Below, piece after piece: positions 7,678 through 15,817 of a DNA stretch of 64,000 bases (positions within the stretch are counted from its first letter, which is position 1; every line of letters begins with the position of its first letter). Location of the stretch: positions 1-64,000 of the forward strand of contig NZ_JASBYU010000001.1 in the NCBI RefSeq assembly GCF_029983815.1. Direction: 5' to 3'. The DNA comes from Lagierella sp. GTDB taxonomy: Bacteria > Bacillota > Clostridia > Tissierellales > Peptoniphilaceae. A model generated the notes under the pieces. The model did not search any database. It saw nothing but the letters and a program-made list of their open reading frames with translations, and was not told the origin of the DNA. The translations under genes were made by a program, and so were the position numbers.

Positions 7678-9504
7678 TTAGTTATTTTCTTCTTCATCAT
7701 CCACAACTTCATAGTCCGCATCTACTACATCGTCATTAGATTCATTATTTGAATTTGCTTGTTCCCCTTGGTTTTGAGCATATAGCTTTTCGGACATTTT
7801 ATAAAGTTCTTGAGTTAAATTATCTGTTTTGGATTTTATATCTTCTGCATTGTCTGAAGTCAATACATCTTTTAAGTCTTTTATCTTACTTTCAATTGAT
7901 GATTTTTCATCGGAACTTACTTTGTCACCTAAATCTTTAATGGTTTTTTCAGTTTGATAAATTACAGATTCCGCATTGTTTTTGCTTTCGATTAATTCCT
8001 TTTTCTTTTTATCTTCTTCAGCAAATTTTGCAGCATCGTCAACCTTTTGCTTAATTTCTTCATCACTCAATTTAGTAGATGAAGAAATAGTCATCTTTTG
8101 TTCCTTTCCAGATCCTAAATCTTTTGCAGTTACATTTACAATACCATTTGCATCTATATCAAATGTTACTTCTATTTGAGGTACTCCCCTTGGAGCAGCC
8201 GGAATGTCCGCTAGAGTAAACTTACCTAAAAGTGTATTGTCCGCTGCCATTTCCCTTTCACCTTGTAAAACAACAACTTCAACATTTGTTTGACCATCTG
8301 CAGCAGTTGTAAACACTTGACTTTTCTTAGTAGGAATTGTTGTGTTTCTCTCAATAAGTCTAGTAGTTACCCCACCAAGAGTTTCAATTCCTAGAGATAA
8401 AGGAGTAACGTCAAGAAGTAGTAAATCTTTTACTTCTCCACTTAAGACCCCACCTTGAATTGCAGCGCCCATAGCTACACATTCATCAGGATTCATATCC
8501 TTTTGAGGTTCCTTTCCAATAAGTTTTTTTACAGACTCTTGTACAGCAGGAATTCTTGTAGAACCACCTACTAATAAAACAGATTCAATATCAGAAGAAG
8601 AAAGCCCTGCATCCTTTAATGCAGCTTTAACTGGCTCTACAGTTTTTTCCACTAGATGTGAAGTCAATTCTTCAAACTTAGATCTGCTTAAGTCCATATT
8701 TAAATGAGCTGGAACTCCATTAATAGCTGTAATGAACGGTAAATTGATATTAGTCTTTAAAGTAGAAGACAATTCTTTTTTTGCCTTTTCAGCAGCGTCT
8801 TTTAATCTTTGTAGAGAAGTAGGATCTTGTCTTAAGTCAATTCCATTTTCTTTTTTAAACTCTTCTGCTAAATAGTCAATTATAACATTGTCAAAGTCGT
8901 CTCCACCTAATTTATTATTTCCTCTAGTGGCAAGTACTTCAAAAACTCCATCTCCAACTTCTAGAATAGATACATCAAATGTACCACCACCAAGGTCATA
9001 TACCATTATTTTATGTTGATCATGATCCTTATCTAGACCATAAGCTAAGGCTGCTGCTGTAGGTTCATTTATAATTCTTTTTACATTTAATCCAGCAATC
9101 TTTCCTGCATCCTTAGTTGCTTGTCTTTGACTATCAGTAAAATATGCAGGAACAGTTATAACTGCTTCAGTAATTTTTTCTCCCAAATAATTTTCTGCAT
9201 CAGTTTTTAATTTTTGTAAAATCATAGCTGAAATATCTTCAGGAGTTAAATCCTTGCCATCTATATTTACATTATAGTCTGAACCCATATGAGTTTTTAT
9301 TGAGGAAATAGTTCTATTTGGATTTGTTATAGCTTGTCTTTTAGCTGTTTCTCCAACTAATCTTTCCCCATCCTTAGTAAAAGCAACTACTGAAGGAGTA
9401 GTTCTATTACCTTCAACATTAGTAATGATACTTGCTGTTCCACCTTCCATTACAGCAACAGCTGAATTTGTTGTACCTAAGTCAATACCAATAATTTTTC
9501 CCAT
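7678..9504 (-). CDS. dnaK: Hsp70 chaperone DnaK
   Basis: The 608-residue ATP-dependent chaperone is complete. The actin-like ATPase domain has GIDLGTTNSAVAV at residues 4-16, VPAYFTDSQRQATKDAG, and the second phosphate loop DLGGGTFDVSI. The substrate domain contains DVTPLSLGIETLGG and the C-terminus ends in an acidic DDVVDADYEVVDDEE tail. It follows grpE by 14 bases in the HrcA-controlled operon. Confidence 0.98.
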   Translation of the reverse strand: MGKIIGIDLGTTNSAVAVMEGGTASIITNVEGNRTTPSVVAFTKDGERLVGETAKRQAITNPNRTISSIKTHMGSDYNVNIDGKDLTPEDISAMILQKLKTDAENYLGEKITEAVITVPAYFTDSQRQATKDAGKIAGLNVKRIINEPTAAALAYGLDKDHDQHKIMVYDLGGGTFDVSILEVGDGVFEVLATRGNNKLGGDDFDNVIIDYLAEEFKKENGIDLRQDPTSLQRLKDAAEKAKKELSSTLKTNINLPFITAINGVPAHLNMDLSRSKFEELTSHLVEKTVEPVKAALKDAGLSSSDIESVLLVGGSTRIPAVQESVKKLIGKEPQKDMNPDECVAMGAAIQGGVLSGEVKDLLLLDVTPLSLGIETLGGVTTRLIERNTTIPTKKSQVFTTAADGQTNVEVVVLQGEREMAADNTLLGKFTLADIPAAPRGVPQIEVTFDIDANGIVNVTAKDLGSGKEQKMTISSSTKLSDEEIKQKVDDAAKFAEEDKKKKELIESKNNAESVIYQTEKTIKDLGDKVSSDEKSSIESKIKDLKDVLTSDNAEDIKSKTDNLTQELYKMSEKLYAQNQGEQANSNNESNDDVVDADYEVVDDEEENN

Positions 9505-9518
9505 TTTATTCCTCCTAA

Positions 9519-10091
9519 TTATTCACTAACTTTTACCATACTTGGTCTAATAACTTTTCCATTGAGGACATAGCCTTTTTGGAAAGTCTCAATTATATTT
9601 CCAGATTCAATTTCATCATTCGGTTCCATCAATATTGCTTGATGGAAATTATGGTCAAAGGGCTTACCCGTTGACTCAATCTCTTCCAGTCCTTCCTTCT
9701 TTAATATTTCAATAAAATTACTTATTATAATACTGATTCCTTCAGAGAACTCAGAATCCTTTGGTAAGTGTTCAAAGGCTCTTTCCAAATCATCTAGAAC
9801 TGGAAGTAATTTCATAATCAATCCTTCATTAGCTAGCTTTATTGATAAAGCTTTTTCCTTGTTTATCCTATTTTTGTAGTTTATAAAATCTGCTTGAAGG
9901 AGTGCTAAAGAATTGTTTAAACTTGATATTTCTTCATTTAATGATTTTACCTTTTCATCCTCATCAACTTTTAAATCATCGTTATCAGAAGAAATATTTT
10001 CAACCTCATCTTCTACTTTTTCATCGTCTTTTTCTATATCATTTTCTAGTTCCTTTTCATTGTTTTTTATACTTTCATCTTTTGATTCCAT
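9519..10091 (-). CDS. grpE: nucleotide exchange factor GrpE
   Basis: The 190-residue protein releases ADP from DnaK. A very acidic N-terminal third (about 1-50) precedes the long dimerising helix and the C-terminal beta domain with HNFHQAILMEPNDEIESGN and FQKGYVLNGKVIRPSMVKVSE (in part), the family signature. It lies between hrcA and dnaK, 15 and 14 bases from its neighbours. Confidence 0.96.
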   Translation of the reverse strand: MESKDESIKNNEKELENDIEKDDEKVEDEVENISSDNDDLKVDEDEKVKSLNEEISSLNNSLALLQADFINYKNRINKEKALSIKLANEGLIMKLLPVLDDLERAFEHLPKDSEFSEGISIIISNFIEILKKEGLEEIESTGKPFDHNFHQAILMEPNDEIESGNIIETFQKGYVLNGKVIRPSMVKVSE

Positions 10092-10106
10092 TAAATCCCT
10101 CCTAAG

Positions 10107-11132
10107 CTATAAACCAACTAATTTCCAAGATATGTTATACAAACTTGAAATTATTTTTTTATAATCAGACCTTAAAGGAGATAAAACTCCAATTTTGATT
10201 TTATAAGAATTATCCAATATCAATTCAGTTACTATTAAACTATTATCTTTTAATTCTTTAAAACCAATTTCTTCTCCAATAAAAGCATTAATATGAGAAG
10301 ATAACTCTCTATCTAAAATCCTCTTAATATTTTCCCTATTGTCAACAAAGTTTAAGAAGGATTTGATATCCTCTAAATTTTCATATTCCGGCATATCTAA
10401 TATATTAGTTAGGCCAGTAATTTTAGTTTTAATTTTAGAGAGCCTATCGTACTCCGATTTTATTAAATAGAGAAAAGATTGAATCATATCTTTGTTGATT
10501 TCCAACCCGTTTAATTCTTGAAGTTCTATAAGATCTTTTTTATAACTGTAACCTAAGTCCAATATCCTATTTATTAAGAAATTCATCTTTTTTAGTTCTG
10601 ACTCATTTATATCAAATTTCAAAGTAAAAACTTTACTTGAAACCTCTAAATTATCAAGAATAGATACAATTACATAAGTGTCCTTACTAATATTCAAGAC
10701 TTCAATTTTCTTTATCCTCGGTTGATAAAATCTTTCTAAAGATGACACAATTACAGATTTAGTAGTCTCAGAAAGGATATCGCAGGCTAAGTTTAAAGCA
10801 CTTTCACCTTTAATACTAGGATTTTCGTTTCTAACAGTTAAAGAAGTGCTCTCTACATTAGATTTTTGTTTATTAAACAAACCCAATATATTATCCACAT
10901 AGTACTTATAAGCAAGCTTCGATGGAATTCTTCCAGAAGAAGTATGAGCCTTTTCTAAAAGCCCCAACTCCTCCAAGTCACTCATCTCATTCCTTATAGT
11001 GGCTGCAGAAACTCCTAGTTTAGAATTTTTGGAAACAGTTCTCGATCCTACAGGAAGAGAACTTTTCAAATATTCATCTATAATAAATTCCAATATCACT
11101 TTTTTTCTATCTTCAATATTAGAATAAGGCAT
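10107..11132 (-). CDS. hrcA: heat-inducible transcription repressor HrcA
   Basis: The 341-residue repressor binds CIRCE operators and is kept active by GroE. The N-terminal winged helix has LPVGSRTVSKNSKLGVSAAT followed by IRNEMSDLEELGLLEKAHTS, the family signature; the C-terminal domain is complete. I use the ATG at 11132 (MPYSNIEDRKK), which has AAAGGA upstream. An in-frame GTG at 11162 falls inside the CIRCE operator and is unlikely. HrcA controls its own operon through the CIRCE at 11156-11182. Confidence 0.95.
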   Translation of the reverse strand: MPYSNIEDRKKVILEFIIDEYLKSSLPVGSRTVSKNSKLGVSAATIRNEMSDLEELGLLEKAHTSSGRIPSKLAYKYYVDNILGLFNKQKSNVESTSLTVRNENPSIKGESALNLACDILSETTKSVIVSSLERFYQPRIKKIEVLNISKDTYVIVSILDNLEVSSKVFTLKFDINESELKKMNFLINRILDLGYSYKKDLIELQELNGLEINKDMIQSFLYLIKSEYDRLSKIKTKITGLTNILDMPEYENLEDIKSFLNFVDNRENIKRILDRELSSHINAFIGEEIGFKELKDNSLIVTELILDNSYKIKIGVLSPLRSDYKKIISSLYNISWKLVGL

Positions 11133-11155
11133 TAAATAACAAATCCTTTCTTTAG

Positions 11156-11182
11156 TTAGCACTCACTAACCTCAAGTGCTAA
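11156..11182. promoter_or_regulatory. CIRCE operator (HrcA binding site)
   Basis: TTAGCACTC, nine bases, then AAGTGCTAA on the plus strand: the CIRCE consensus TTAGCACTC-N9-GAGTGCTAA with one change in the second arm. It lies between the -10 element and the hrcA start, the classic position for HrcA repression. Confidence 0.95.
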
Positions 11183-11186
11183 TACA

Positions 11187-11215
11187 ATCATAAAACAAAA
11201 CAGATCTTTTGTCAA
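11187..11215 (-). promoter_or_regulatory. sigma-A promoter of hrcA-grpE-dnaK
   Basis: On the minus strand TTGACA (11210-11215) is separated by 17 bases from TATGAT (11187-11192). CIRCE begins four bases downstream of the -10. The -35 sits within the hemW terminator hairpin. Confidence 0.92.
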
Positions 11216-11234
11216 CATTAAATCAAAAGATCTG
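11193..11234 (-). terminator. terminator of lepA-hemW, overlapping the hrcA promoter
   Basis: CAGATCTTTT and AAAAGATCTG (11201-11210 and 11225-11234) form a perfect 10-bp stem with a 14-base loop, followed on the minus strand by TTTTGTTTT. The stem starts within the last hemW codons. Confidence 0.75.
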
Positions 11235-12354
11235 TAAAAAACTTATTCGAAATATTAAATCCTTTTTCAGTAAAGGCAATCGAATCTGCATTTATTTTTA
11301 GGAATCCTCTTTTTTCATAATCTTTAATCAGATTTCCATTCTTTTTGTAAATATCATATCCAAATTCCTCTAATAGTTCTTTAGTGGAAACTCCAGACAC
11401 CAACCTCATATTCATTATGATTTTTTCAAAGATTTTATCTAACTCATTTAGCTTCTCAATGTTTTTAATTGGAAGCCTATTTTCGTCTAAGATCTTGATA
11501 TAATCCTTATAATTATCGGTATTATTATAGCGAACACCTTTAAAATATCCAGCCGCTCCTAGTCCAAAAGCTAAATACTCTTTATTTTTCCAATATTTAA
11601 GATTATGCTTAGATTTAAAACCAATTTTAGAAAAATTAGAAATCTCATATTGAAAAAATCCACTTTCTTTTAATTTTGTAATTACCTTATGATATATCTC
11701 TCTATTTTCGGATTCCGATGGAATGTTTAGGTTCCCTTTTTTATATTCATAATGAAATCTAGTATTTTCCTCTATAATTAGATCGTAGTATGAAATATGT
11801 TGAATATTCAACTTATCGATAAGCTCCATGTCAAATATTACATCATCAAGTTTTTGATTCGGCAGACCCATAATAAAATCTAAACTGATATTTGAAAACC
11901 CCAAATCCTGTAACAATAAAATTTTTTGATAGGCTTCTCTTCCACTATGCGTTCTTCCAATACTTTTAAGTAGTCTGTCTTTAAAGGTTTGTACACCCAA
12001 TGATATTCTATTGATTCCACATGATAGATATGTTAAATATTTTTCCGGATTGATAAATTCAGGATTTCCTTCTATTGTATATTCTATTACTGGAGATATG
12101 TTAAACTTTGACCTTAATAAACCGTCTAGTTCTACTATTTTTTTAGAAGGTACATAATTTGGAGTTCCTCCTCCCAAGTAAATTGTATCAATTTCATAAC
12201 CGTCCAAATTCTCGGAAAAAAGTTCTATTTCTTTAAAAAGATGACAAAAATATTCGTCGAATCTTTTTTCTTGATATGGTAAAGTAGGAAAATCACAGTA
12301 CAAACACTTGGAAGAACAGAAAGGGATATGAATATATAATCCAAGCTTTTTCAT
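11218..12354 (-). CDS. hemW: HemW-type radical SAM heme chaperone
   Basis: The 378-residue radical-SAM protein is of the HemN-like family. The cluster cysteines are C13-x3-C17-x2-C20 in YIHIPFCSSKCLYCDF; the spacing and the CDF ending are typical of HemW (heme trafficking) rather than HemN oxidase. YLGGGTPNYV, NPEF and SLGVQTF motifs follow. The lepA-hemW-hrcA-grpE-dnaK-dnaJ gene order is the common Firmicute arrangement. Older annotations call it coproporphyrinogen oxidase; I consider that less likely. Confidence 0.92.
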   Translation of the reverse strand: MKKLGLYIHIPFCSSKCLYCDFPTLPYQEKRFDEYFCHLFKEIELFSENLDGYEIDTIYLGGGTPNYVPSKKIVELDGLLRSKFNISPVIEYTIEGNPEFINPEKYLTYLSCGINRISLGVQTFKDRLLKSIGRTHSGREAYQKILLLQDLGFSNISLDFIMGLPNQKLDDVIFDMELIDKLNIQHISYYDLIIEENTRFHYEYKKGNLNIPSESENREIYHKVITKLKESGFFQYEISNFSKIGFKSKHNLKYWKNKEYLAFGLGAAGYFKGVRYNNTDNYKDYIKILDENRLPIKNIEKLNELDKIFEKIIMNMRLVSGVSTKELLEEFGYDIYKKNGNLIKDYEKRGFLKINADSIAFTEKGFNISNKFFTDLLI

Positions 12355-12375
12355 TAATCCCCCTTTAAATTATTA

Positions 12376-14187
12376 TTACTTTTCTTCATCATATTTTAAT
12401 ACTGCTAAAAATGCATTTTGAGGAACTTCTACCGCTCCAATTTGACGCATTTTCTTTTTACCTTCTTTTTGCTTTTCCAATAATTTTCTCTTTCTGGAAA
12501 TATCTCCACCATAACATTTTGCTAAAACGTCTTTTCTAAGGGCCTTTACAGTTTCTCTTGCTATAATTTTAGAACCTATAGACGCCTGAATTGGAACAGC
12601 AAATTGATGTCTTGGGATTTCATCTTTTAGTCTTTCAACAATATTTCTCGCTCTATCATAAGCTTTCTCACTATGCACTATCAAAGAAAAGGCATCTACC
12701 AATTCACCATTGATTAAAATATCTAATTTTTCTAAATCGGACTCTTGATATCCTTTAAATTCATAATCCAAGGATGCATAACCCCTAGTTTTGGATTTTA
12801 AAGCGTCAAAAAAGTCATAGATAACCTCATTTAATGGCATAATATAATTTATATTTACCCTCTTCTCATCTAAGTACTCCATATTGATGAAGGTTCCTCT
12901 TTTGTTTTGACAAATTTCCATTATTGGACCAACATAGTCAGTAGGAGCCATTATATTTGCATCTACTATGGGTTCCTCCATATATTCAATTTCAGATGGA
13001 TCAGGCAAGTTTGATGGATTTTGAATAGAAATCATTTCTCCATTTTTCTTTTTTACATTATAGATTACAGAAGGAGCAGTAGCTATGATATTTAAATCAA
13101 ATTCTCTATCTAGTCTTTCTTGAATTATTTCCATATGAAGTAGTCCTAGAAAACCACATCTAAATCCAAATCCTAGAGCTTGGGAAGTCTCTGGTTCAAA
13201 GACTAGGGACGCGTCGTTGACTTGTAATTTCTCTAATGCTTCTCTTATAGAATTATATTCTTCTCCCTCGGCCGGATAGATTCCGCAATACACCATAGGA
13301 GTAACCTTCTTATATCCAGGTAGTGGAATTTTTGTAGGATTATCTAAAGAGGTTATTGTGTCCCCAACTTGAGAATCTCTTACATTCTTTATTGATGCGA
13401 CTACAAAACCAACATCTCCTGCACGAAGAGATTTAGTACTAACGGGACTTCCAGTACTATAACCCACTTCAGTAACTTCAAAGGTTTTTCCTGTAGACAT
13501 CATTTTTATTTCCATTCCAGGTTCAATAAATCCGTCAAAAACTCTAACATATGATACAACTCCCTTATATGAATCATAGTAGGAATCAAATATTAAAGCT
13601 TTTAAAGGCTCATCGTCGTTACCTGTAGGTGCAGGAACATTATTTACTATATCTTCTAAAACCTTGTCGATATTTGTTCCAGCCTTTGCTGAAATCAATG
13701 GAATATTTTCAGTATCTAAGCCTATTATTTCCTCTATTTCTTTTTTTGCAAATTCAATATCCGCTGAAGGCAAGTCTATTTTATTTATTACTGGTAGTAT
13801 TTCCAAATCTTGATCTAAAGCAAGATATACATTTGCCAATGTTTGTGCTTCCACCCCTTGGCTTGCATCAACTATAAGAACTGCACCTTCACATGCAGCT
13901 AAACTTCTTGAAACTTCATAGGTGAAATCCACATGTCCCGGTGTATCAATAAGATTTAAAATATATTCTTCTCCGTCTTCTGCCTTATATTTTAGTTTGA
14001 TAGCTTTTAATTTAATAGTAATTCCTCTTTCCCTTTCAAGATCCATGCTATCTAAAACCTGTTCTTCCATTTCACGGCGAGAAAGGGTTCCAGTATTTTC
14101 TATTAACCTATCAGCCAAAGTTGACTTACCATGGTCAATATGTGCTATAATGCAAAAATTTCTAATATTAGATTTTTTTATGTTCAT
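12376..14187 (-). CDS. lepA: elongation factor 4 (LepA), translational GTPase
   Basis: The 603-residue GTPase acts on ribosome biogenesis and stalled translation. G1 is AHIDHGKST (about residues 15-23), followed by RERGITIK, DTPGHVDF, and NKIDLP. The C-terminal LepA-specific domain is complete, with QRLDREF and the tail motif DVLAKCYGGDISRKRKLLEK and then QKEGKKKMRQIG. The message has a leader of about 210 bases if it starts at the -10 near 14403. Confidence 0.98.
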   Translation of the reverse strand: MNIKKSNIRNFCIIAHIDHGKSTLADRLIENTGTLSRREMEEQVLDSMDLERERGITIKLKAIKLKYKAEDGEEYILNLIDTPGHVDFTYEVSRSLAACEGAVLIVDASQGVEAQTLANVYLALDQDLEILPVINKIDLPSADIEFAKKEIEEIIGLDTENIPLISAKAGTNIDKVLEDIVNNVPAPTGNDDEPLKALIFDSYYDSYKGVVSYVRVFDGFIEPGMEIKMMSTGKTFEVTEVGYSTGSPVSTKSLRAGDVGFVVASIKNVRDSQVGDTITSLDNPTKIPLPGYKKVTPMVYCGIYPAEGEEYNSIREALEKLQVNDASLVFEPETSQALGFGFRCGFLGLLHMEIIQERLDREFDLNIIATAPSVIYNVKKKNGEMISIQNPSNLPDPSEIEYMEEPIVDANIMAPTDYVGPIMEICQNKRGTFINMEYLDEKRVNINYIMPLNEVIYDFFDALKSKTRGYASLDYEFKGYQESDLEKLDILINGELVDAFSLIVHSEKAYDRARNIVERLKDEIPRHQFAVPIQASIGSKIIARETVKALRKDVLAKCYGGDISRKRKLLEKQKEGKKKMRQIGAVEVPQNAFLAVLKYDEEK

Positions 14188-14303
14188 TTAATACTCCATT
14201 CTAATAAGTAAATTTTAAGTAAACCTATCTCAAATTAATAGGATGAAAGTAAATAAGGATTGCTAAACAACAGTAATTAAAACTTTATATTAATAAGTAG
14301 ACC

Positions 14304-14318
14304 AACCTACCGAAGGTT
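14304..14318 (-). other. small hairpin in the lepA leader
   Basis: AACCT, five bases, AGGTT in an otherwise unstructured AT-rich leader of about 210 bases. The surrounding bases are unusually GC-rich for this intergenic region. It does not match the T-box or another riboswitch signature that I recognise. Confidence 0.3.
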
Positions 14319-14402
14319 CTCGTTGACTTTTATTAGCTCTTTATTTATTTTAAAGTAGGATTTAATATCAAAAATTTATTGCAATCCTTGAAATCAGTAA
14401 CA

Positions 14403-14411
14403 TTATATCAT
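14403..14411 (-). promoter_or_regulatory. possible extended -10 promoter of lepA-hemW
   Basis: On the minus strand TGATATAAT gives TGn plus a perfect TATAAT (plus-strand ATTATA at 14403-14408). No -35 match. It would overlap back to back with the rpsT promoter, whose -35 begins at 14420. Confidence 0.45.
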
Positions 14412-14419
14412 AAATTTTC

Positions 14420-14448
14420 TTGATTTTTGCCCATTGCTATATTATAAT
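14420..14448 (+). promoter_or_regulatory. sigma-A promoter of rpsT
   Basis: TTGATT (14420-14425), 17 bases, TATAAT (14443-14448). It leaves a leader of about 20 bases before the rpsT ATG. Confidence 0.88.
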
Positions 14449-14476
14449 AACAATGTTATGTTCAGGAGGTGAAACA

Positions 14477-14740
14477 ATGGCAAATATTAAATCAGCTATT
14501 AAGAGAATCGGCGTTACTCAAAGACAAACACTTGAAAACAAGGTAAAAAAGTCAGAAATTAAAACTTATACAAAAAAATTCGAAGAAGCTGTCTCTTCAG
14601 AAAAATTTGATGAAGCAAAGGAATTGTTAAAATTAATTGATAAAAAATTAAAAAAGGCAACTTCTAAAAATATTATACACAAAAACACAGCTTCTAGACA
14701 TTTAAGTAGATTAGCAAAAAAGTTAAACATTTCTAAATAG
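14477..14740 (+). CDS. rpsT: 30S ribosomal protein S20
   Basis: The 87-residue protein begins MANIKSAIKRI and ends with NTASRHLSRLAKKLN, the S20 signature; it is rich in lysine. S20 binds 16S rRNA helices early in assembly. The ATG at 14477 follows AGGAGGTGA; the frame is open upstream but the longer start does not fit the family and would lie before the expected transcript start. It is one of only two plus-strand genes here and is divergent from lepA. Confidence 0.97.
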   Translation: MANIKSAIKRIGVTQRQTLENKVKKSEIKTYTKKFEEAVSSEKFDEAKELLKLIDKKLKKATSKNIIHKNTASRHLSRLAKKLNISK

Positions 14741-14753
14741 TAGATTAAGGCTC

Positions 14754-14779
14754 AAGAGATAATGGTTTCATTATCTCTT
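14754..14779 (+). terminator. rpsT terminator hairpin
   Basis: A perfect 11-bp stem AAGAGATAATG / CATTATCTCTT with a GTTT loop lies 13 bases after the rpsT stop. The downstream sequence is only weakly T-rich. Confidence 0.65.
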
Positions 14780-14795
14780 ATTGATTTCCCTGTCG

Positions 14796-14817
14796 AGCAC
14801 TCTGTCTTTGAGTGCTT
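14796..14817. repeat. AAGCACTC-type hairpin, copy 2 (between rpsT and holA)
   Basis: AGCACTC, seven bases, GAGTGCTT, extended outward by TC/GA pairing through one G-U. It lies between the convergent ends of rpsT and holA. Confidence 0.65.
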
Positions 14818-14830
14818 GATTTAATCTATT

Positions 14831-15817
14831 CTAATTACAAAGATTGATTATATAGTATTGTAGTTGTATTTTCGGTTTAATGGATTGACTTTTTAAACTA
14901 ACCTCTAGGTCATAAGAATCGTGTAAAGCCTCTTTAAGATTATTATAGGTCCATGTATTAATATGTTTTTCAATTTTTTTTACTTCAAAGTTTGAAAGGG
15001 AATATTTTTTAGAAATTTGAAAACTATTCATCCCTCGTCTCCTTGCCTCTTTTACTATTAATATGTTTCGTATAGTTCGAACTATCATATAAAAAATCTT
15101 AAAAGGATCTTCATTGTCCTTAATCAATTTTATAAACACTTCCAAGGATTTGTTTATAGACTTTTCCAAAATACTGTCAGTCAAATTAAAAATATTGTAA
15201 GTATTCATCTTAGTTAAGGTGGAGATTAAATCTTTTGACTTAGAATTTTTATTTAAATTTTTTATCTTATCCAACTCATTATTTAAATCGTATAGAGTTA
15301 TATTTAACTCTTTTATAAGATATCCACTATTCTCAACGATAAAATTGATTGCCCTAGGGTTATCTTTTATGGAAATATTTAAATATTTACAAATATATGA
15401 AGAAAGCTCAGGCTTGTTTAATTTATTAAAAGTATAAACTTCTGCAATTTTAATTAATTGTTTATAAAACTTGCCTTTAAAGGGCTTGTCATTAAAAGAG
15501 GTTAACAATACGTAAGTAGAATCTGGAATATTTTTTAAAACATCAATTAAATCTTCAAATTTTGTTTTAAACTTTGAAATAGAAGCCTTATCTAATAGGA
15601 CGTCATCTAAAATTACGATTTTATTTTCACTCATCAAAGGCAAAGTTTGAACGCTATTATTGAATTCTTCAACATCTAGATGATTGAAATCAAATCTTGA
15701 CACATTAAAATCGGAATAAGATCCATTAACGATTTTATTTCTAATTTCTTTAGCTTTTTCCTCTATAAGAAAATTTTCATTACCTTGTAAAACAATTACA
15801 TTCTTGATAAGTACCAC
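14831..15817 (-). CDS. holA: DNA polymerase III delta subunit (clamp loader)
   Basis: The protein of about 328 residues matches HolA/YqeN, the clamp-loader wrench subunit, from VIVLQGNENFLIEEKAKEIR onward (typical YxxxGxExFLIEE start); a middle AAA-like domain and a helical C-terminal collar domain follow. It lies next to comEC, as in many Firmicutes, and overlaps its end by 38 bases. The start is unclear: AGGAGGT at 15816-15822 is strong, but the only in-frame GTG (15817) lies inside it and there is no ATG or TTG nearby. An ATC at 15806-15808 has ideal spacing. Boundaries here use the GTG. Confidence 0.9.
   Translation of the reverse strand: MVLIKNVIVLQGNENFLIEEKAKEIRNKIVNGSYSDFNVSRFDFNHLDVEEFNNSVQTLPLMSENKIVILDDVLLDKASISKFKTKFEDLIDVLKNIPDSTYVLLTSFNDKPFKGKFYKQLIKIAEVYTFNKLNKPELSSYICKYLNISIKDNPRAINFIVENSGYLIKELNITLYDLNNELDKIKNLNKNSKSKDLISTLTKMNTYNIFNLTDSILEKSINKSLEVFIKLIKDNEDPFKIFYMIVRTIRNILIVKEARRRGMNSFQISKKYSLSNFEVKKIEKHINTWTYNNLKEALHDSYDLEVSLKSQSIKPKIQLQYYIINLCN

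Noticed and set aside
11133..11162. HrcA start at GTG 11162
   Set aside because: The codon lies inside the CIRCE operator and lacks a ribosome site; ATG 11132 has AAAGGA and fits the family.
14188..14419. T-box or ribosomal leader in the lepA/rpsT region
   Set aside because: The GGTAGGTTGGTC patch is reminiscent of a T-box, but no antiterminator, specifier loop or terminator can be built around it.
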